A stretch of 36,928 nt of DNA from an uncultured Bacilli bacterium (GCA_934120015.1 CAKOTD010000011.1:1-36928); one strand, 5' to 3'. Counted from the stretch's first letter, positions 1 to 9,247 are shown. The notes: generated from the sequence alone by a model not told the origin. Made by a program: numbers and translations.

Positions 1-74
1 AATTATATTTGTTAACTATAGGTACATAAATTCTTGCTAAAAAAATTTAAAAGAACTTTCCTAGTATATAAAAA

Positions 75-101
75 AAGCACATACAAACCATGTATATGCT
101 T
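75..101 (-). terminator. Terminator-like hairpin
   Basis: Ten-base arms (75-84 and 92-101, one mismatch) close a 7-base loop. Read on the minus strand the stem is followed by a run of Ts (71-76). It has the form of an intrinsic terminator, but no minus-strand gene is visible just upstream of it, so its client is unknown. Confidence 0.35.
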
Positions 102-216
102 AACGCTTATGTTTAATTTATTTTGAGACATTTTCAAAAGTTATTGACAGTAAAAATTCATTTTTTTTGTTTTTTTATGTTTTTTTTAAATTTTTTAGTA
201 TTTTTTCCTAAAATTA

Positions 217-245
217 TTGCATAAAATGTAATAATATGTTATTAT
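217..245 (+). promoter_or_regulatory. Promoter of the tRNA pair
   Basis: A -35 box TTGCAT (217-222) and -10 box TATTAT (240-245) are separated by exactly 17 bases. Transcription would begin a few bases before the first tRNA at 258. A TTGACA at 144-149 lacks a convincing -10 partner. Confidence 0.65.
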
Positions 246-257
246 GAATAAGCAAGT

Positions 258-334
258 GGACCTTTAGCTCAGTTGGTTAGAGCATCCGGCTCATAACCGG
301 GCGGTCGTAGGTTCGAGTCCTACAAGGTCCACCA
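258..334 (+). tRNA. tRNA with CAT anticodon (Met or Ile2)
   Basis: A 77-base cloverleaf with acceptor stem GGACCTT/AAGGTCC, D-arm GCTC/GAGC, anticodon loop CTCATAA, T-arm GTAGG-TTCGAGT-CCTAC and an encoded CCA end. The anticodon is CAT. The three consecutive G-C pairs typical of initiator tRNA are absent from the anticodon stem, so this is either elongator Met or the Ile2 tRNA whose C34 is changed to lysidine. Sequence alone does not settle which. It is cotranscribed with the Leu tRNA three bases downstream. Confidence 0.93.
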
Positions 335-337
335 CTT

Positions 338-422
338 GCGAGTATGGCGAAATTGGCAGACGCGCTAGACTTAGGATCTAGTGCCTTACGGCGTGGGGGT
401 TCAAGTCCCTTTACTCGCACCA
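338..422 (+). tRNA. tRNA-Leu (TAG)
   Basis: An 85-base class II tRNA with acceptor GCGAGTA/TACTCGC, anticodon stem CTAGA/TCTAG, loop CTTAGGA (anticodon TAG), a long variable arm (TGCCTTACGGCG), a T-arm with TTCAAGT and an encoded CCA. The long variable arm and TAG anticodon identify leucine. It lies three bases after the CAT tRNA and before a strong terminator. Confidence 0.95.
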
Positions 423-456
423 AATTGATAATAAACTCGAACTTTTCGAGATAATT

Positions 457-497
457 AAAGCTACTTTCAAATTAAATCGAAAGTAGCTTTATTTTGT
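457..497 (+). terminator. Terminator of the tRNA operon
   Basis: A 12-base perfect stem (AAAGCTACTTTC with GAAAGTAGCTTT, about 457-490) is followed by ATTTTGTC. It closes the tRNA transcript. The A-rich left flank means it could also work for the minus-strand gene that ends at 616. Bases 498-615 hold nothing else I can identify. Confidence 0.8.
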
Positions 498-615
498 CAG
501 TTTAGTAACACACTACGCTATTAGCAGAACCAATAACGACGTGCAAAAGAAAATCCATTTTGAAACCCATTTAAGCATAATTTTAGCAAAACAAAAAACC
601 AAGTAAAATTATTTA

Positions 616-1167
616 TTATAATGTTTTTCTTTTACATAATGTTTTTTTTGTGCTTTCATTTAAAACGTTGTCATCTATTGTAACTCTACCAGTTTGTGCT
701 CTCCAATCATCTATACTAGTAAAAAAGTCTTGGAGATACGGAAATTCTCCACTTAAAGTTCTTGAATCAAATATTCCATCATATTCTTGAGCAAAAATAG
801 TCGAAAATTGTAGTGCTCCATCTATTGCATCTCTACTTTTAAATGATAATTTAGAAATTTTTTTATAATATTCATCTTTCATTACTACTAAATAATAATA
901 ATCTGCTTCTGGAATAGTTCCTTCAATATATTTTCCATATTTTTTATTGATTTCTTGTATTTGAGCACCATTTAATGCAGAACATCCTTGTCCACAAATA
1001 TCTGCATTAGTTAATGGAGATTGAAAAATTATATCTTCATGTTTAGAAACACTAAGTTTTAAAATTTTACAAACATAGTAATCATTTTCTTTTTCAGATA
1101 TTATTGTTGATATTGCTTGTGATAATTGTTCAGATAAATTAAATTTATTATAATATTTATATTCCAT
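616..1167 (-). CDS. Uncharacterised 183-residue protein
   Basis: I do not recognise this family. The start at 1167 is preferred over the longer frame from 1203 because GGGAGG lies just upstream of the ATG (Met-Glu-Tyr-Lys). The protein is soluble-looking, with no signal peptide or membrane segment, and is rich in Tyr, Lys and acidic residues. A small CGQGC pair sits near residue 58 and an aromatic stretch (EADYYYLVVMKDEYY) near residue 90. The last residues (KKTLCKRKTL) are basic. It has its own promoter upstream, stands alone between the tRNAs and tmk, and gives no clue to function from context. Confidence 0.7.
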   Translation of the reverse strand: MEYKYYNKFNLSEQLSQAISTIISEKENDYYVCKILKLSVSKHEDIIFQSPLTNADICGQGCSALNGAQIQEINKKYGKYIEGTIPEADYYYLVVMKDEYYKKISKLSFKSRDAIDGALQFSTIFAQEYDGIFDSRTLSGEFPYLQDFFTSIDDWRAQTGRVTIDDNVLNESTKKTLCKRKTL

Positions 1168-1194
1168 ATTTTTTTCCTCCCTATTTATTTCAAT

Positions 1195-1222
1195 ATTATA
1201 CACAATTTTATAAGAAAATCAA
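1195..1222 (-). promoter_or_regulatory. Promoter for the gene ending at 616
   Basis: On the minus strand TTGATT (1217-1222) and TATAAT (1195-1200) are 16 bases apart. The -10 box lies about 28 bases before the start codon at 1167. Confidence 0.6.
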
Positions 1223-1451
1223 GTTTTCCATTGTTTTTTTATTTAAAAATAATTATGTTCATAGTATATTTATAATCCTTTTAACAAATATTTAAGAACC
1301 GACACAACTTCCAGGTGATATTTAAGGATTATTACTACTTAAATTATTATTGTCTGAAATATTATTATTCAGATTATAGAATTTAAAAAAATATTTTATC
1401 TGAGCCAAGTCATAACTAAACAAATTTATAGTTGTTTTATTTATATAAATA

Positions 1452-1480
1452 TTGTTAAGAAAATATTCTTATGTTAGAAT
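1452..1480 (+). promoter_or_regulatory. Putative tmk promoter
   Basis: TTGTTA (1452-1457) and TAGAAT (1475-1480) have a 17-base spacer. The predicted start would leave a very short leader before GGAGG (1487-1491) and the ATG at 1499, so the call is tentative. Apart from this, 1223-1451 is AT-rich with no recognisable feature. Confidence 0.45.
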
Positions 1481-1498
1481 AAATATGGAGGTTGTAAT

Positions 1499-2176
1499 AT
1501 GAAAGGTAAAATCATTGTAATAGAAGGAACAGATTGTTCTGGCAAAGAGACTCAAAGTAAATTATTGGCCGAAAAACTAAATCAATTAAATTTTTCAGCT
1601 ATAAGATTTTCTTTTCCAATGTATGATACCCCAACTGGAAAAATTGTTGGTGGACCTTATCTAGGAAAAACAGAAATATGTAGTGGTTACTTTGGTGAAA
1701 CAGCAGCTAGCGTCGATCCTAAAGTTTCTTGCTTATATTATGCGGCTGACAGAAAATACAATATTTGGAAAATAAAAGAAGCTCTTTCTAACTATAATTT
1801 TGTAATACTTGATAGATATATATCCAGCAATATGGCTCATCAAAGTGGAAAAATTGATAACAAAGTCGAAAGACTAAATTTAATTAAATGGATTGATAAA
1901 TTAGAATATGAATTATTAGAATTGCCAAAACCTGATCAAACCATATTTTTACATGTTCCTTATGAATATGCAAAAGAATTAAAGAAAAATAGAACGTCTC
2001 TTGATGAACTTGAAAAAAATCAAGATCATTTAAAAAATGCAGAAAAAGCATATTTGGAATTAGCTGAATTATATAACTGGGAAAAAATCGAATGTATTAA
2101 AGATAATAATATTATACCAATTGAAGAAATAAATGAAATAATACTCCAAGAAGTACTAAAAAAGCAGATTCATTAA
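1499..2176 (+). CDS. tmk: Thymidylate kinase (dTMP kinase)
   Basis: Phosphorylates dTMP to dTDP with ATP in the cytoplasm, an essential step of dTTP synthesis. At 225 residues it has normal length for the family. The P-loop is EGTDCSGKETQ (residues 9-19). The DRY motif that binds dTMP (LDRYISSNMAHQSGK) follows near residue 102, and PDQTIFLHVP is the typical strand before the lid. GGAGG lies seven bases before the ATG. It is the only plus-strand gene before 25 kb and ends in a bidirectional terminator. A second, smaller TMK-like protein is encoded at 14094-14591 in the accessory unit; this copy is the better housekeeping candidate because it is complete. Confidence 0.9.
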   Translation: MKGKIIVIEGTDCSGKETQSKLLAEKLNQLNFSAIRFSFPMYDTPTGKIVGGPYLGKTEICSGYFGETAASVDPKVSCLYYAADRKYNIWKIKEALSNYNFVILDRYISSNMAHQSGKIDNKVERLNLIKWIDKLEYELLELPKPDQTIFLHVPYEYAKELKKNRTSLDELEKNQDHLKNAEKAYLELAELYNWEKIECIKDNNIIPIEEINEIILQEVLKKQIH

Positions 2177-2192
2177 AAGAATTTGCTTTTTT
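2159..2192. terminator. Bidirectional terminator, tmk / surface operon
   Basis: Eleven-base arms (2161-2171 and 2179-2189, one G-T pair) with a 7-base loop overlap the tmk stop codon. A-runs and T-runs on both sides let it serve tmk on the plus strand and the lipoprotein gene that ends at 2199 on the minus strand. Confidence 0.8.
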
Positions 2193-2198
2193 ATATTA

Positions 2199-2573
2199 TT
2201 ATTCATTTTTAATATATTTAATAGTCATACTATATGGGTTTTCACCTTTAAAATTATATTCTTCATCTAAAGTAAATATTTGACCTTTTAAAATTTTACC
2301 TCCAGTTGAGATAGAAATATTACTTATGATATTACCTTCTTTATCAAAAAGACTAATTTCCATAATATCACAATCTATATTCTCATTATGCTTAATTTTA
2401 GATTTTAACGTCTTTTGATTTTCCGAAGTTACTATCTGTGTTCCAGTAACTACAATATTGAAATCACTTTCGACCTTTAAACTATTTTTCCCATTCTCAT
2501 CATATGGTTTATTCTTTTTAGAACAACCACAGATAAGAAAAAATGTACATAAAACTATAAATACCTTTTTCAT
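2199..2573 (-). CDS. Small lipoprotein next to the giant pilin-like gene
   Basis: A 124-residue protein with a lipoprotein signal peptide: basic MKK start, hydrophobic core, and lipobox LICGC with the modified Cys at residue 17. The mature part is short and polar, with strand-like stretches (FNIVVTGTQIV, MEISLFDKEGNIISNISI) that resemble a small beta-sandwich, as in FxLYD-type lipoproteins; that comparison is weak. Its start lies five bases after the stop of the 1,775-residue gene, and its Shine-Dalgarno (AAAGGA) is formed by the last codons of that gene. The two are therefore cotranscribed and probably coupled in translation. It may act with the giant surface protein. Confidence 0.75.
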   Translation of the reverse strand: MKKVFIVLCTFFLICGCSKKNKPYDENGKNSLKVESDFNIVVTGTQIVTSENQKTLKSKIKHNENIDCDIMEISLFDKEGNIISNISISTGGKILKGQIFTLDEEYNFKGENPYSMTIKYIKNE

Positions 2574-2578
2574 ATATA

Positions 2579-5500
2579 TTATCCTTTCCTAACTGTAATA
2601 ACTGGTCTATAACCAATATGACTATATTCTTTTATAGGATTATATCTGGAATGTCTTACACAAGCACTACCGGATGCATATGCCCATCTTAAAGAGTATC
2701 CATAACCAGTGTCATTATAACGGATTGAACCATAATCAGAATCACAATAATTAAATGAAACAGTTCCACTAGAAGATTGACTTGAAGAATAAACATTACT
2801 AGAACCATAACTATCAGATCTAGATAATCCACAAGTTTCTGAAACAATATATCCTAATTCGGAAATATTAATAGTACCAGGGTTTATTAATGTTTCAGTA
2901 GTTTTATCATTACAAGCATATATATAATAAACCATTAAATCTTGTTTTGCCTCTGATAGTAAATAATCAGATGAATCATAATAATCATAATCTACGTAAG
3001 TCGAAGTTTCACTATAAGATGGACTATTTGTTGTAAACTTACCATCATATAAACTATAGTAGATAGAACTACCATTAGTTGTCATCGTCCAAAATGGTGT
3101 CTTTGATGCCGATGTTAATGAAGCATCTATTTCACTTTTAAGAGGTAACCTAATATATGATGCAGATGTATCATCATAAATAATGTAACCATTATCTATA
3201 GCATTCTTTATGTTTGTATTTTCGTTCACAAAATCATTTGTAATAACATTCTTTGCAATAGATGAACTCCACAAATTAGTTGCTCCATAAGAACCGGTCT
3301 TATAATTTCCATTTAAAATTAAAGTAACCGTAGTATCATTATCAGCAACAACTTGCCATTTTAGATTTGCATAATCTACTTTGTCACCCTTCGTATATAT
3401 CTTGTCAGCTAATTTTGGAATGTCTATAGTTGAAGACAATTTCTTTACTGTTATTACCGGTCTATAAACGATAGATTTGACTGTTTTGACAGGATTATAA
3501 TAAGTTCTTAATGCACAAGATGGAGTGGTACCAGTTGTTGCAGTAGCATAAGTCCACACTGTTTTACTTTGTGCATCTTCTGCTATTTTTACGCTTCCGT
3601 TTTCAAAATCACAATAATAAAATGAAGGCTTAGAGGAAATAGTAGAAGTATGATTTACATCAGTACTTAAATAACCTGTTTCTGTATTACCACAGCTGGA
3701 ACTAGTTACTATACTTGTAACTTTTGGATATTCTGCAATAATTTCTTTATGAGTACCAGCACATTTTATAATATAACTATCAGCAAGATTGAATTCCTCG
3801 GACTGACTATTACTTTTATAGTTCTCACTATCAGTATATGTATAATTAGAAAAGTAAGCTTCATATTTAGTTGCATCATAAACATTTCGATATAATGTTC
3901 CTGAATTTAGGCTGATATAAATTTTACTATTATCATCTGTCATAGTCCAGAATGGATAACTAGCACTCATAGAAATACTGGAAGATATTTCATCGACCCT
4001 TGGAAGTCTAACATATGATTCAGATGATGAATCATATAAAATTCCACCATTTTCAATTTCTGTTTTCAGACCACTATAGGCATTAACAAAATCTGTATTT
4101 ACGACACTTTTGGCTGTTGATGAATCCCAATTTGTGGTACTACCATATACCCCGCTTTTATAATAACCATCAAGTATTAAGCTAACACTCTTACCTTCAT
4201 CAGCAATTACTTTCCAACTAAGGCCAGCATAACTAACTAGTTCCCCGGGAACATAAGCTTTCGAAGTAATTCCCGCATAAACTATTTTAAATGACTTTGG
4301 TTCACTTAAATTTTCTGCTTTATCTTTAACAAATACATAGTATACTCCATTTTCTGTAGAAGAAAATGTAATCTGTTTTTCTTTAAAGTCTGAGATGTTA
4401 TACCATTTCCCGGCTAATATTTGCCCAGAAATATTTTCTTCAGAAGTTGCAGTTGTACAATTATTAGAATTATCATCTTTTGTAATACAATAACTCTTTA
4501 AACCAGAAACATTATCTATCATATGAATATTAGCTATCTCACCATTTTTTACTTCTACAATTGGTGCATCACTATCTATTCTTACAAATTGAGAACCTGA
4601 ACTATCACTTATAAGCCCTGTATTACTTTCAGATCTAAAGAAAATATAATGTTCACCTTGTTCTTTAAATAGAAGGCTTTGTTCATTAAGCTTAATCCAA
4701 TTACAATTACTACTATCATCAATATCACTTACACAATACTCATAAAAAGCTATGCCACTTACTGCATTACTAGGTACTAAAATACTTATGTTTGCTTCTT
4801 TTTGCCAACTTTGACTACCACCGGTAATTGACGGCACAGTTGGATTTGTATCAATTGAATTAATCTGTTTTGTAACACTTCGTTCATGATTATCATCATC
4901 TCTGACACGTGCTACTATATTAGTATAATTTTCATAAACAGTTAAAATAGGATTAGTATTTGTTTGATACCATACACTTTCCTCTAGTGTATTACCTGCA
5001 AGAATTACATTGTTTTCATCACATACATAATTCATATTTCTATCTGTTTCACATTTAATCAAGTCTACATTTGAGATAGTCTTTTTACTTCCTACTACTT
5101 TAAATAATTTTTGATAACTATCCTCATATGAAATTGTAACTTGTTTATTACTTGAATAACCATCTGGAGTTATATCAATAATTGGAGCTACTAATGTTTC
5201 ATCTTCCTTTGCTTCCTCTTCAGAAACAATATTAGCATAATAAGAGGTTATAGAACCTGGTTGTCCAAACTCATCAACTGCTCTAAAATAATATCTACCT
5301 TTATTATACATAACATAACCACTTGTTATAGTTTCCCAAGTTATTTTATCTCTGGAAACCTCAAAGTGATCAACTTTGGCACCATAGTTATTATTATTAA
5401 CTTTTAAAATTACCTTCAAAGGTTCTGTACTCTTACTCCAGCTGTATTTTCTCTTATTTGAATATAATGTGTATACTTCTTTTGAAGGATATGAAGGCCC

Positions 5501-7906
5501 TGTTCTATCAACATAAATTGTAAAAGATTTACTTGAGACTGAATTTCCAGCCAAATCTTTTACTGTTACTCTAGGTGTTGTTTGTTTAATAATAGGATAA
5601 CCATCACTAGTCAATTGCTCAAATGTCATATCTTTTGGAGTCCAAGTATATTTTAATAAACTTGTTTCAGTCAAATTATCCATTGCTACACTACTAACCT
5701 TTAATAATGCACCAGGCTTATAATACACTCTTTCTTTACCTTTACTATTAATAACATTTGTAACTTTTAATCCTTCAACACTAAATTCAGGTAAATTTGG
5801 TTTTTCTATATCTATTTTATATAAATCACTACAATAAACATTACTACGAGTATCATCCATTCCTACAGCATAAACACATACTTTTGTGGAACCACTTTTT
5901 TGTGCCCTAGAAATTTTGATATTTTTGCTCATATTTACTCTTACTGTTTTCTGTAATTTTTTACTTCCTAAACGATATGGACTTTTTCTACTACCATCAT
6001 AATATTCAAGTGGATTACATTCATTTGCATCAAGTTTATCATTAGTTGATATACACCAATAGATATTTTTAATATTTATTCCCTTATTATTTGTAACCCT
6101 AACCGATAAATCAAATGCTCTATTTATCCAATTATCTTGTTTTTTTAAAATAGATGCTGAGGGAACAAAATCAACTTGATAATCATCATTTATTTGTAAG
6201 TCTTTATTGACATTATTATCAGATTGATCACAACTATCATTTAAGCAAACGCAATTTCCTGAATTACAGACACAATCATCACCAATACATACATCATCAT
6301 CACTGATTAAATCAATATAATCCTCATATTCTTCAGCACTAAGAATTTCAATTTCTCTTATATAATTTCCACTATTGCCAGCCCTATCATATGCAGTATA
6401 TGTAATCTCATAACTACCTGTTGTTAAATTTTTGGTTTCACTCATTGATGTAGTATAGCCCAATCCTCCACTTATAGCATCAACAACCATAATCCCCTTA
6501 TCAAGGTCAGCATTTGTTCCTTCTTTAATGATAATTGGATTTTCAATACCGTATATTACTGGGGAATCTAAATCTACCTTTACTTTACCACTGGCATAAT
6601 TATTATTTCCGGCTTTATCAAAAGTAATTAAATTGGCAATTGTTCCAAATGAACTAATATCAATTTTTTCAATAGAAGTTATTGTCTGATATAAACCACT
6701 TTCATTGTCATTACCATTTTCCAAAACTGATATATTTACATCACTTGTATACCATTCACTATCTAATAGTTTTTTCTCACCACTTATTAACATTTTACCA
6801 TTGAATGGTCTTTTTATATCTACTCTATATTCTTCACTACACTTTACTTCTCCAACAACTCCACTATTTGTCACTGCTACTGCACAATATTTAGTAGGGC
6901 CAACGTCACTTAAATCAATTGAAATCTTTGATCCCATAACTTTATTTGAATTAATAAGTGGGTCACAGCTTTCCTCACTTGTTTTACAATAATTAATATA
7001 CTTAATTTTATCTTCAATAGAAGAAGTAGCATACATAATAATTTTTAACTTTTGGGTATACCAATCATTTTGGTATGATGTTACTTCGTCATTATCTAAA
7101 ATAAAATTAATAGTTGGATTATCAGAATATTCATTTTCTATTTCAATAAATCCACAATCATCTAAATTTTCACTAACAATTATTTTGTCTTCATTCTTAT
7201 TTTTTATATAACAAAATTCATCATATACAAGTTTTAATTCTATAGAAAAGCCATTCTTATTAGAGAAGATTAGATAACCATAATTAGGTGTTTTCCCTGA
7301 AACAAGCAATTCATCTTTTATAGTTTTTTTTATTTTGTTAGACAAGTTATCTTGAATTATTCCATCATCTGTAATCAAAATATTATCTTCTTCAGAATCT
7401 TCTTCCAAGTAATCAATTTTAGATAATTGTTCATTAATTAAACTTTGTATATCATTTTCTATTTCTTCTGTTTTTACTTTTTCAAAATTATCCTTAGAAT
7501 CATATAATGATTCACTATACTGATTATAATCTATTAAATCAATTATTTTTTTATTTTCGGTACTATTCAAACCATCTATACTTTTAAGTGGATTATTTGT
7601 TGTTTCAAATTTAATAAAATTTGAATCATTCAAGTTAATCTTTTCATAATCATTAGTAGAAGAGATTCCATCTTCACTATAATCCCCAAAGGTGAAAAGC
7701 AAATCATCACTTTGATCCGCATCAAAATAGTTTAATTTTACAGCCTTAATTAAGGCTTGAACACTATTTTTATTAGAATTCTTTTTAACATTCTTGATAA
7801 TTTTAAAAATAGTTGGAATTATAATTAAACCTATAATGGCAAGTATGACTATAACTCCTAACAATTCAATAAGTGTAAAGCCCCTCTTCTTCATACTTTT
7901 CTTCAT
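2579..7906 (-). CDS. Giant surface protein with type IV pilin-like N-terminus
   Basis: About 1,775 residues from Met-Lys-Lys-Ser at 7906; the Met at 7918 is an alternative start. The N-terminus has a short basic leader, then GFTLIELLGVIVILAII (residues 9-25), a textbook prepilin peptidase site and N-methylation helix. The rest is extracellular. It contains several Ig-like strands with recurring DRAGN / DKAGN / DLAGN motifs, a Cys-rich acidic linker near residues 535-560, and two C-terminal domains of about 280 residues (about 1217-1500 and 1501-1775). Each C-terminal domain has LSWKV or LKWQV, PFWTMT, paired Cys and YRPVITV at the end. Pilins are normally 100-200 residues, so this is either a minor pilin-like adhesin or an anchor that reuses the pilin signal. 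No pilus assembly genes are nearby. Confidence 0.85.
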   Translation of the reverse strand: MKKSMKKRGFTLIELLGVIVILAIIGLIIIPTIFKIIKNVKKNSNKNSVQALIKAVKLNYFDADQSDDLLFTFGDYSEDGISSTNDYEKINLNDSNFIKFETTNNPLKSIDGLNSTENKKIIDLIDYNQYSESLYDSKDNFEKVKTEEIENDIQSLINEQLSKIDYLEEDSEEDNILITDDGIIQDNLSNKIKKTIKDELLVSGKTPNYGYLIFSNKNGFSIELKLVYDEFCYIKNKNEDKIIVSENLDDCGFIEIENEYSDNPTINFILDNDEVTSYQNDWYTQKLKIIMYATSSIEDKIKYINYCKTSEESCDPLINSNKVMGSKISIDLSDVGPTKYCAVAVTNSGVVGEVKCSEEYRVDIKRPFNGKMLISGEKKLLDSEWYTSDVNISVLENGNDNESGLYQTITSIEKIDISSFGTIANLITFDKAGNNNYASGKVKVDLDSPVIYGIENPIIIKEGTNADLDKGIMVVDAISGGLGYTTSMSETKNLTTGSYEITYTAYDRAGNSGNYIREIEILSAEEYEDYIDLISDDDVCIGDDCVCNSGNCVCLNDSCDQSDNNVNKDLQINDDYQVDFVPSASILKKQDNWINRAFDLSVRVTNNKGINIKNIYWCISTNDKLDANECNPLEYYDGSRKSPYRLGSKKLQKTVRVNMSKNIKISRAQKSGSTKVCVYAVGMDDTRSNVYCSDLYKIDIEKPNLPEFSVEGLKVTNVINSKGKERVYYKPGALLKVSSVAMDNLTETSLLKYTWTPKDMTFEQLTSDGYPIIKQTTPRVTVKDLAGNSVSSKSFTIYVDRTGPSYPSKEVYTLYSNKRKYSWSKSTEPLKVILKVNNNNYGAKVDHFEVSRDKITWETITSGYVMYNKGRYYFRAVDEFGQPGSITSYYANIVSEEEAKEDETLVAPIIDITPDGYSSNKQVTISYEDSYQKLFKVVGSKKTISNVDLIKCETDRNMNYVCDENNVILAGNTLEESVWYQTNTNPILTVYENYTNIVARVRDDDNHERSVTKQINSIDTNPTVPSITGGSQSWQKEANISILVPSNAVSGIAFYEYCVSDIDDSSNCNWIKLNEQSLLFKEQGEHYIFFRSESNTGLISDSSGSQFVRIDSDAPIVEVKNGEIANIHMIDNVSGLKSYCITKDDNSNNCTTATSEENISGQILAGKWYNISDFKEKQITFSSTENGVYYVFVKDKAENLSEPKSFKIVYAGITSKAYVPGELVSYAGLSWKVIADEGKSVSLILDGYYKSGVYGSTTNWDSSTAKSVVNTDFVNAYSGLKTEIENGGILYDSSSESYVRLPRVDEISSSISMSASYPFWTMTDDNSKIYISLNSGTLYRNVYDATKYEAYFSNYTYTDSENYKSNSQSEEFNLADSYIIKCAGTHKEIIAEYPKVTSIVTSSSCGNTETGYLSTDVNHTSTISSKPSFYYCDFENGSVKIAEDAQSKTVWTYATATTGTTPSCALRTYYNPVKTVKSIVYRPVITVKKLSSTIDIPKLADKIYTKGDKVDYANLKWQVVADNDTTVTLILNGNYKTGSYGATNLWSSSIAKNVITNDFVNENTNIKNAIDNGYIIYDDTSASYIRLPLKSEIDASLTSASKTPFWTMTTNGSSIYYSLYDGKFTTNSPSYSETSTYVDYDYYDSSDYLLSEAKQDLMVYYIYACNDKTTETLINPGTINISELGYIVSETCGLSRSDSYGSSNVYSSSQSSSGTVSFNYCDSDYGSIRYNDTGYGYSLRWAYASGSACVRHSRYNPIKEYSHIGYRPVITVRKG

Positions 7907-7938
7907 AACATCTACCATCCTTATTTTAACTATATATA

Positions 7939-7968
7939 ATTGTAACACATATATATTATATATGTAAA
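7939..7968 (-). promoter_or_regulatory. Promoter of the giant surface gene
   Basis: Minus-strand TTTACA (7963-7968) and TACAAT (7939-7944), 18 bases apart, with the extended -10 TG one base before the hexamer. It lies 21-33 bases before either candidate start codon, which argues against the longer frame that begins at 7990. Confidence 0.6.
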
Positions 7969-8014
7969 CTTTTTGACACTTATATTTCACAGATTAGTAA
8001 CAAAATACATAAAA

Positions 8015-8036
8015 TTAAAAGAGCAACAATGCTCTT
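8015..8036 (-). terminator. Terminator of the M23/LysM gene
   Basis: AAGAGC/GCTCTT arms (8019-8024 and 8031-8036) with a 6-base loop, followed on the minus strand by TTTTAATTTT. It overlaps the stop codon at 8035. Confidence 0.65.
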
Positions 8037-8763
8037 ATATAATTAACTTTTGTCCTGGTTTTATAAGGTTAGGATTTTCACCAATAGTTTCTCTATTCAT
8101 TTCATAAAGTTTTTGCCAAGTTGTGTTGTATTTAACTGCTATACTAGATAATGTATCTCCTTTTTGTACTATGTATGTTTCATCAGTTGATATTAAGATT
8201 ATTTGATTTGGATATATTAGATTAGGATTTTTTATATTATTATACTTTGCAAGTTCTTGATAAGTAGTCCCATATTTATTTGCTATACTAGATAATGTAT
8301 CTCCTTTTTGAACAACATATTTCCTTTCTATATTTTCTTCATAGTATAAAACTTTATTTTTTATACTTTCTTCTACTTCTTGGTTTGGATAAACATATAA
8401 TACATCTACTGGATTTATTCTATTACCACTGTTATTTCTCATAATTAAATGTAAATGTGGCCCTGTTGATTTTCCTGTGCTTCCCATGACAGCTACTTTT
8501 TGACCTTTACTTACTTTCTGACCTTTATTAACAATTATCGAATTATCTTTAAGATGCATAAAATCTGAACTATAACCATCATCATATTTAATTTTTAGAC
8601 AGTTTCCGCCATCTGCAAAATAATAGATATCTTGAACAACACCATCATCACAGGCTAATACATCTACATTAGGATTATTTTTCCAGCCAAAATCAATTGC
8701 TAAATGATTACTACTATAACCTTGTGTTATTGATATATAATTTAAAGGATATTGTTTTTTCAT
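8035..8763 (-). CDS. M23 peptidase with two LysM domains
   Basis: A 242-residue cell-wall hydrolase. The N-terminal half is an M23 (lysostaphin-type) zinc endopeptidase: the first ligands are in HLAIDFG (His-Asp) and the last in GPHLHL (HxH). Two LysM repeats follow (about residues 148-192 and 196-242), each beginning VQKGDTLSSIA, which bind peptidoglycan glycans. GGAGG lies seven bases before the ATG. No signal peptide or membrane segment is visible: the protein starts directly with MKKQYPLNYISITQGY. Export would therefore need a holin, lysis or a non-classical route, or the enzyme is phage-derived. It is a single-gene transcript between the surface genes. Confidence 0.9.
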   Translation of the reverse strand: MKKQYPLNYISITQGYSSNHLAIDFGWKNNPNVDVLACDDGVVQDIYYFADGGNCLKIKYDDGYSSDFMHLKDNSIIVNKGQKVSKGQKVAVMGSTGKSTGPHLHLIMRNNSGNRINPVDVLYVYPNQEVEESIKNKVLYYEENIERKYVVQKGDTLSSIANKYGTTYQELAKYNNIKNPNLIYPNQIILISTDETYIVQKGDTLSSIAVKYNTTWQKLYEMNRETIGENPNLIKPGQKLII

Positions 8764-8810
8764 TTTATCTCCTCCAATAATATCTTATGAATAATTGATT
8801 ATCAGATAAA

Positions 8811-8834
8811 TAAAAAAAGACCAGTTAGTCTTTA
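8811..8834 (-). terminator. Terminator after the 140-residue protein gene
   Basis: AAAGAC/GTCTTT arms (8816-8821 and 8828-8833) with a 6-base loop and a following T-run on the minus strand. It lies at the stop codon of the gene at 8825-9247. Confidence 0.7.
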
Positions 8835-9247
8835 TTTATTAAATTAAGTAAATTTATTTTAAACAAGTCTTTATCAGAATGTTGTTTAGATACCATAACA
8901 CCTTTATATGTTTCAAGTTCTGACTGATGCCCTTCAGATAATATTTCATAAGGCTGAAATGTATCTAACATAATAGTTTTTTGTTCTTCATATACATGAT
9001 AAATCAATTTAACATCACCATGCACCTTAGAGAACATAACATCTGTAGGCAATTTTAATTCAAATGTTATACTTCCTTTTTCCTTGTTTGTAGAAACAAT
9101 TTCACCTAAAAATTTCCCATCCTTTAATGAGGGATAATAATTGAAATATAATTGTTTGAATGCTAAAGTATTATATTTTTTTAATGATCTTTCAAGTTTT
9201 TTAAACTCATTTTCATTTATATATTCAAAAAGATACATTTCTCTCAT
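8825..9247 (-). CDS. Uncharacterised 140-residue cytoplasmic protein
   Basis: I do not recognise this family. The start at 9247 has AGGAGG six bases upstream. The N-terminus is helical and charged (NENEFKKLERSLKKYNTLAFKQLYF). The middle is strand-rich (GSITFELKLPTD, GDVKLIYHVYEEQKTIMLDTF), followed by a polar C-terminus. There is no signal peptide, membrane helix or cysteine. It is separated from both neighbours by terminators, so it is a single-gene transcript. Position among surface genes says little because of that isolation. Confidence 0.7.
   Translation of the reverse strand: MREMYLFEYINENEFKKLERSLKKYNTLAFKQLYFNYYPSLKDGKFLGEIVSTNKEKGSITFELKLPTDVMFSKVHGDVKLIYHVYEEQKTIMLDTFQPYEILSEGHQSELETYKGVMVSKQHSDKDLFKINLLNLINKD

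Noticed and set aside
144..149. TTGACA as -35 of the tRNA promoter
   Set aside because: No acceptable -10 hexamer at 16-18 bases; the pair at 217-245 fits better and is closer to the tRNA.
7943..7970. dif-like sequence (ATATATATTATATATGTAAACT) upstream of the giant surface gene
   Set aside because: The XerD-side half resembles Firmicutes dif, but the XerC-side half does not match, and the stretch is explained as an AT-rich promoter of the minus-strand gene.
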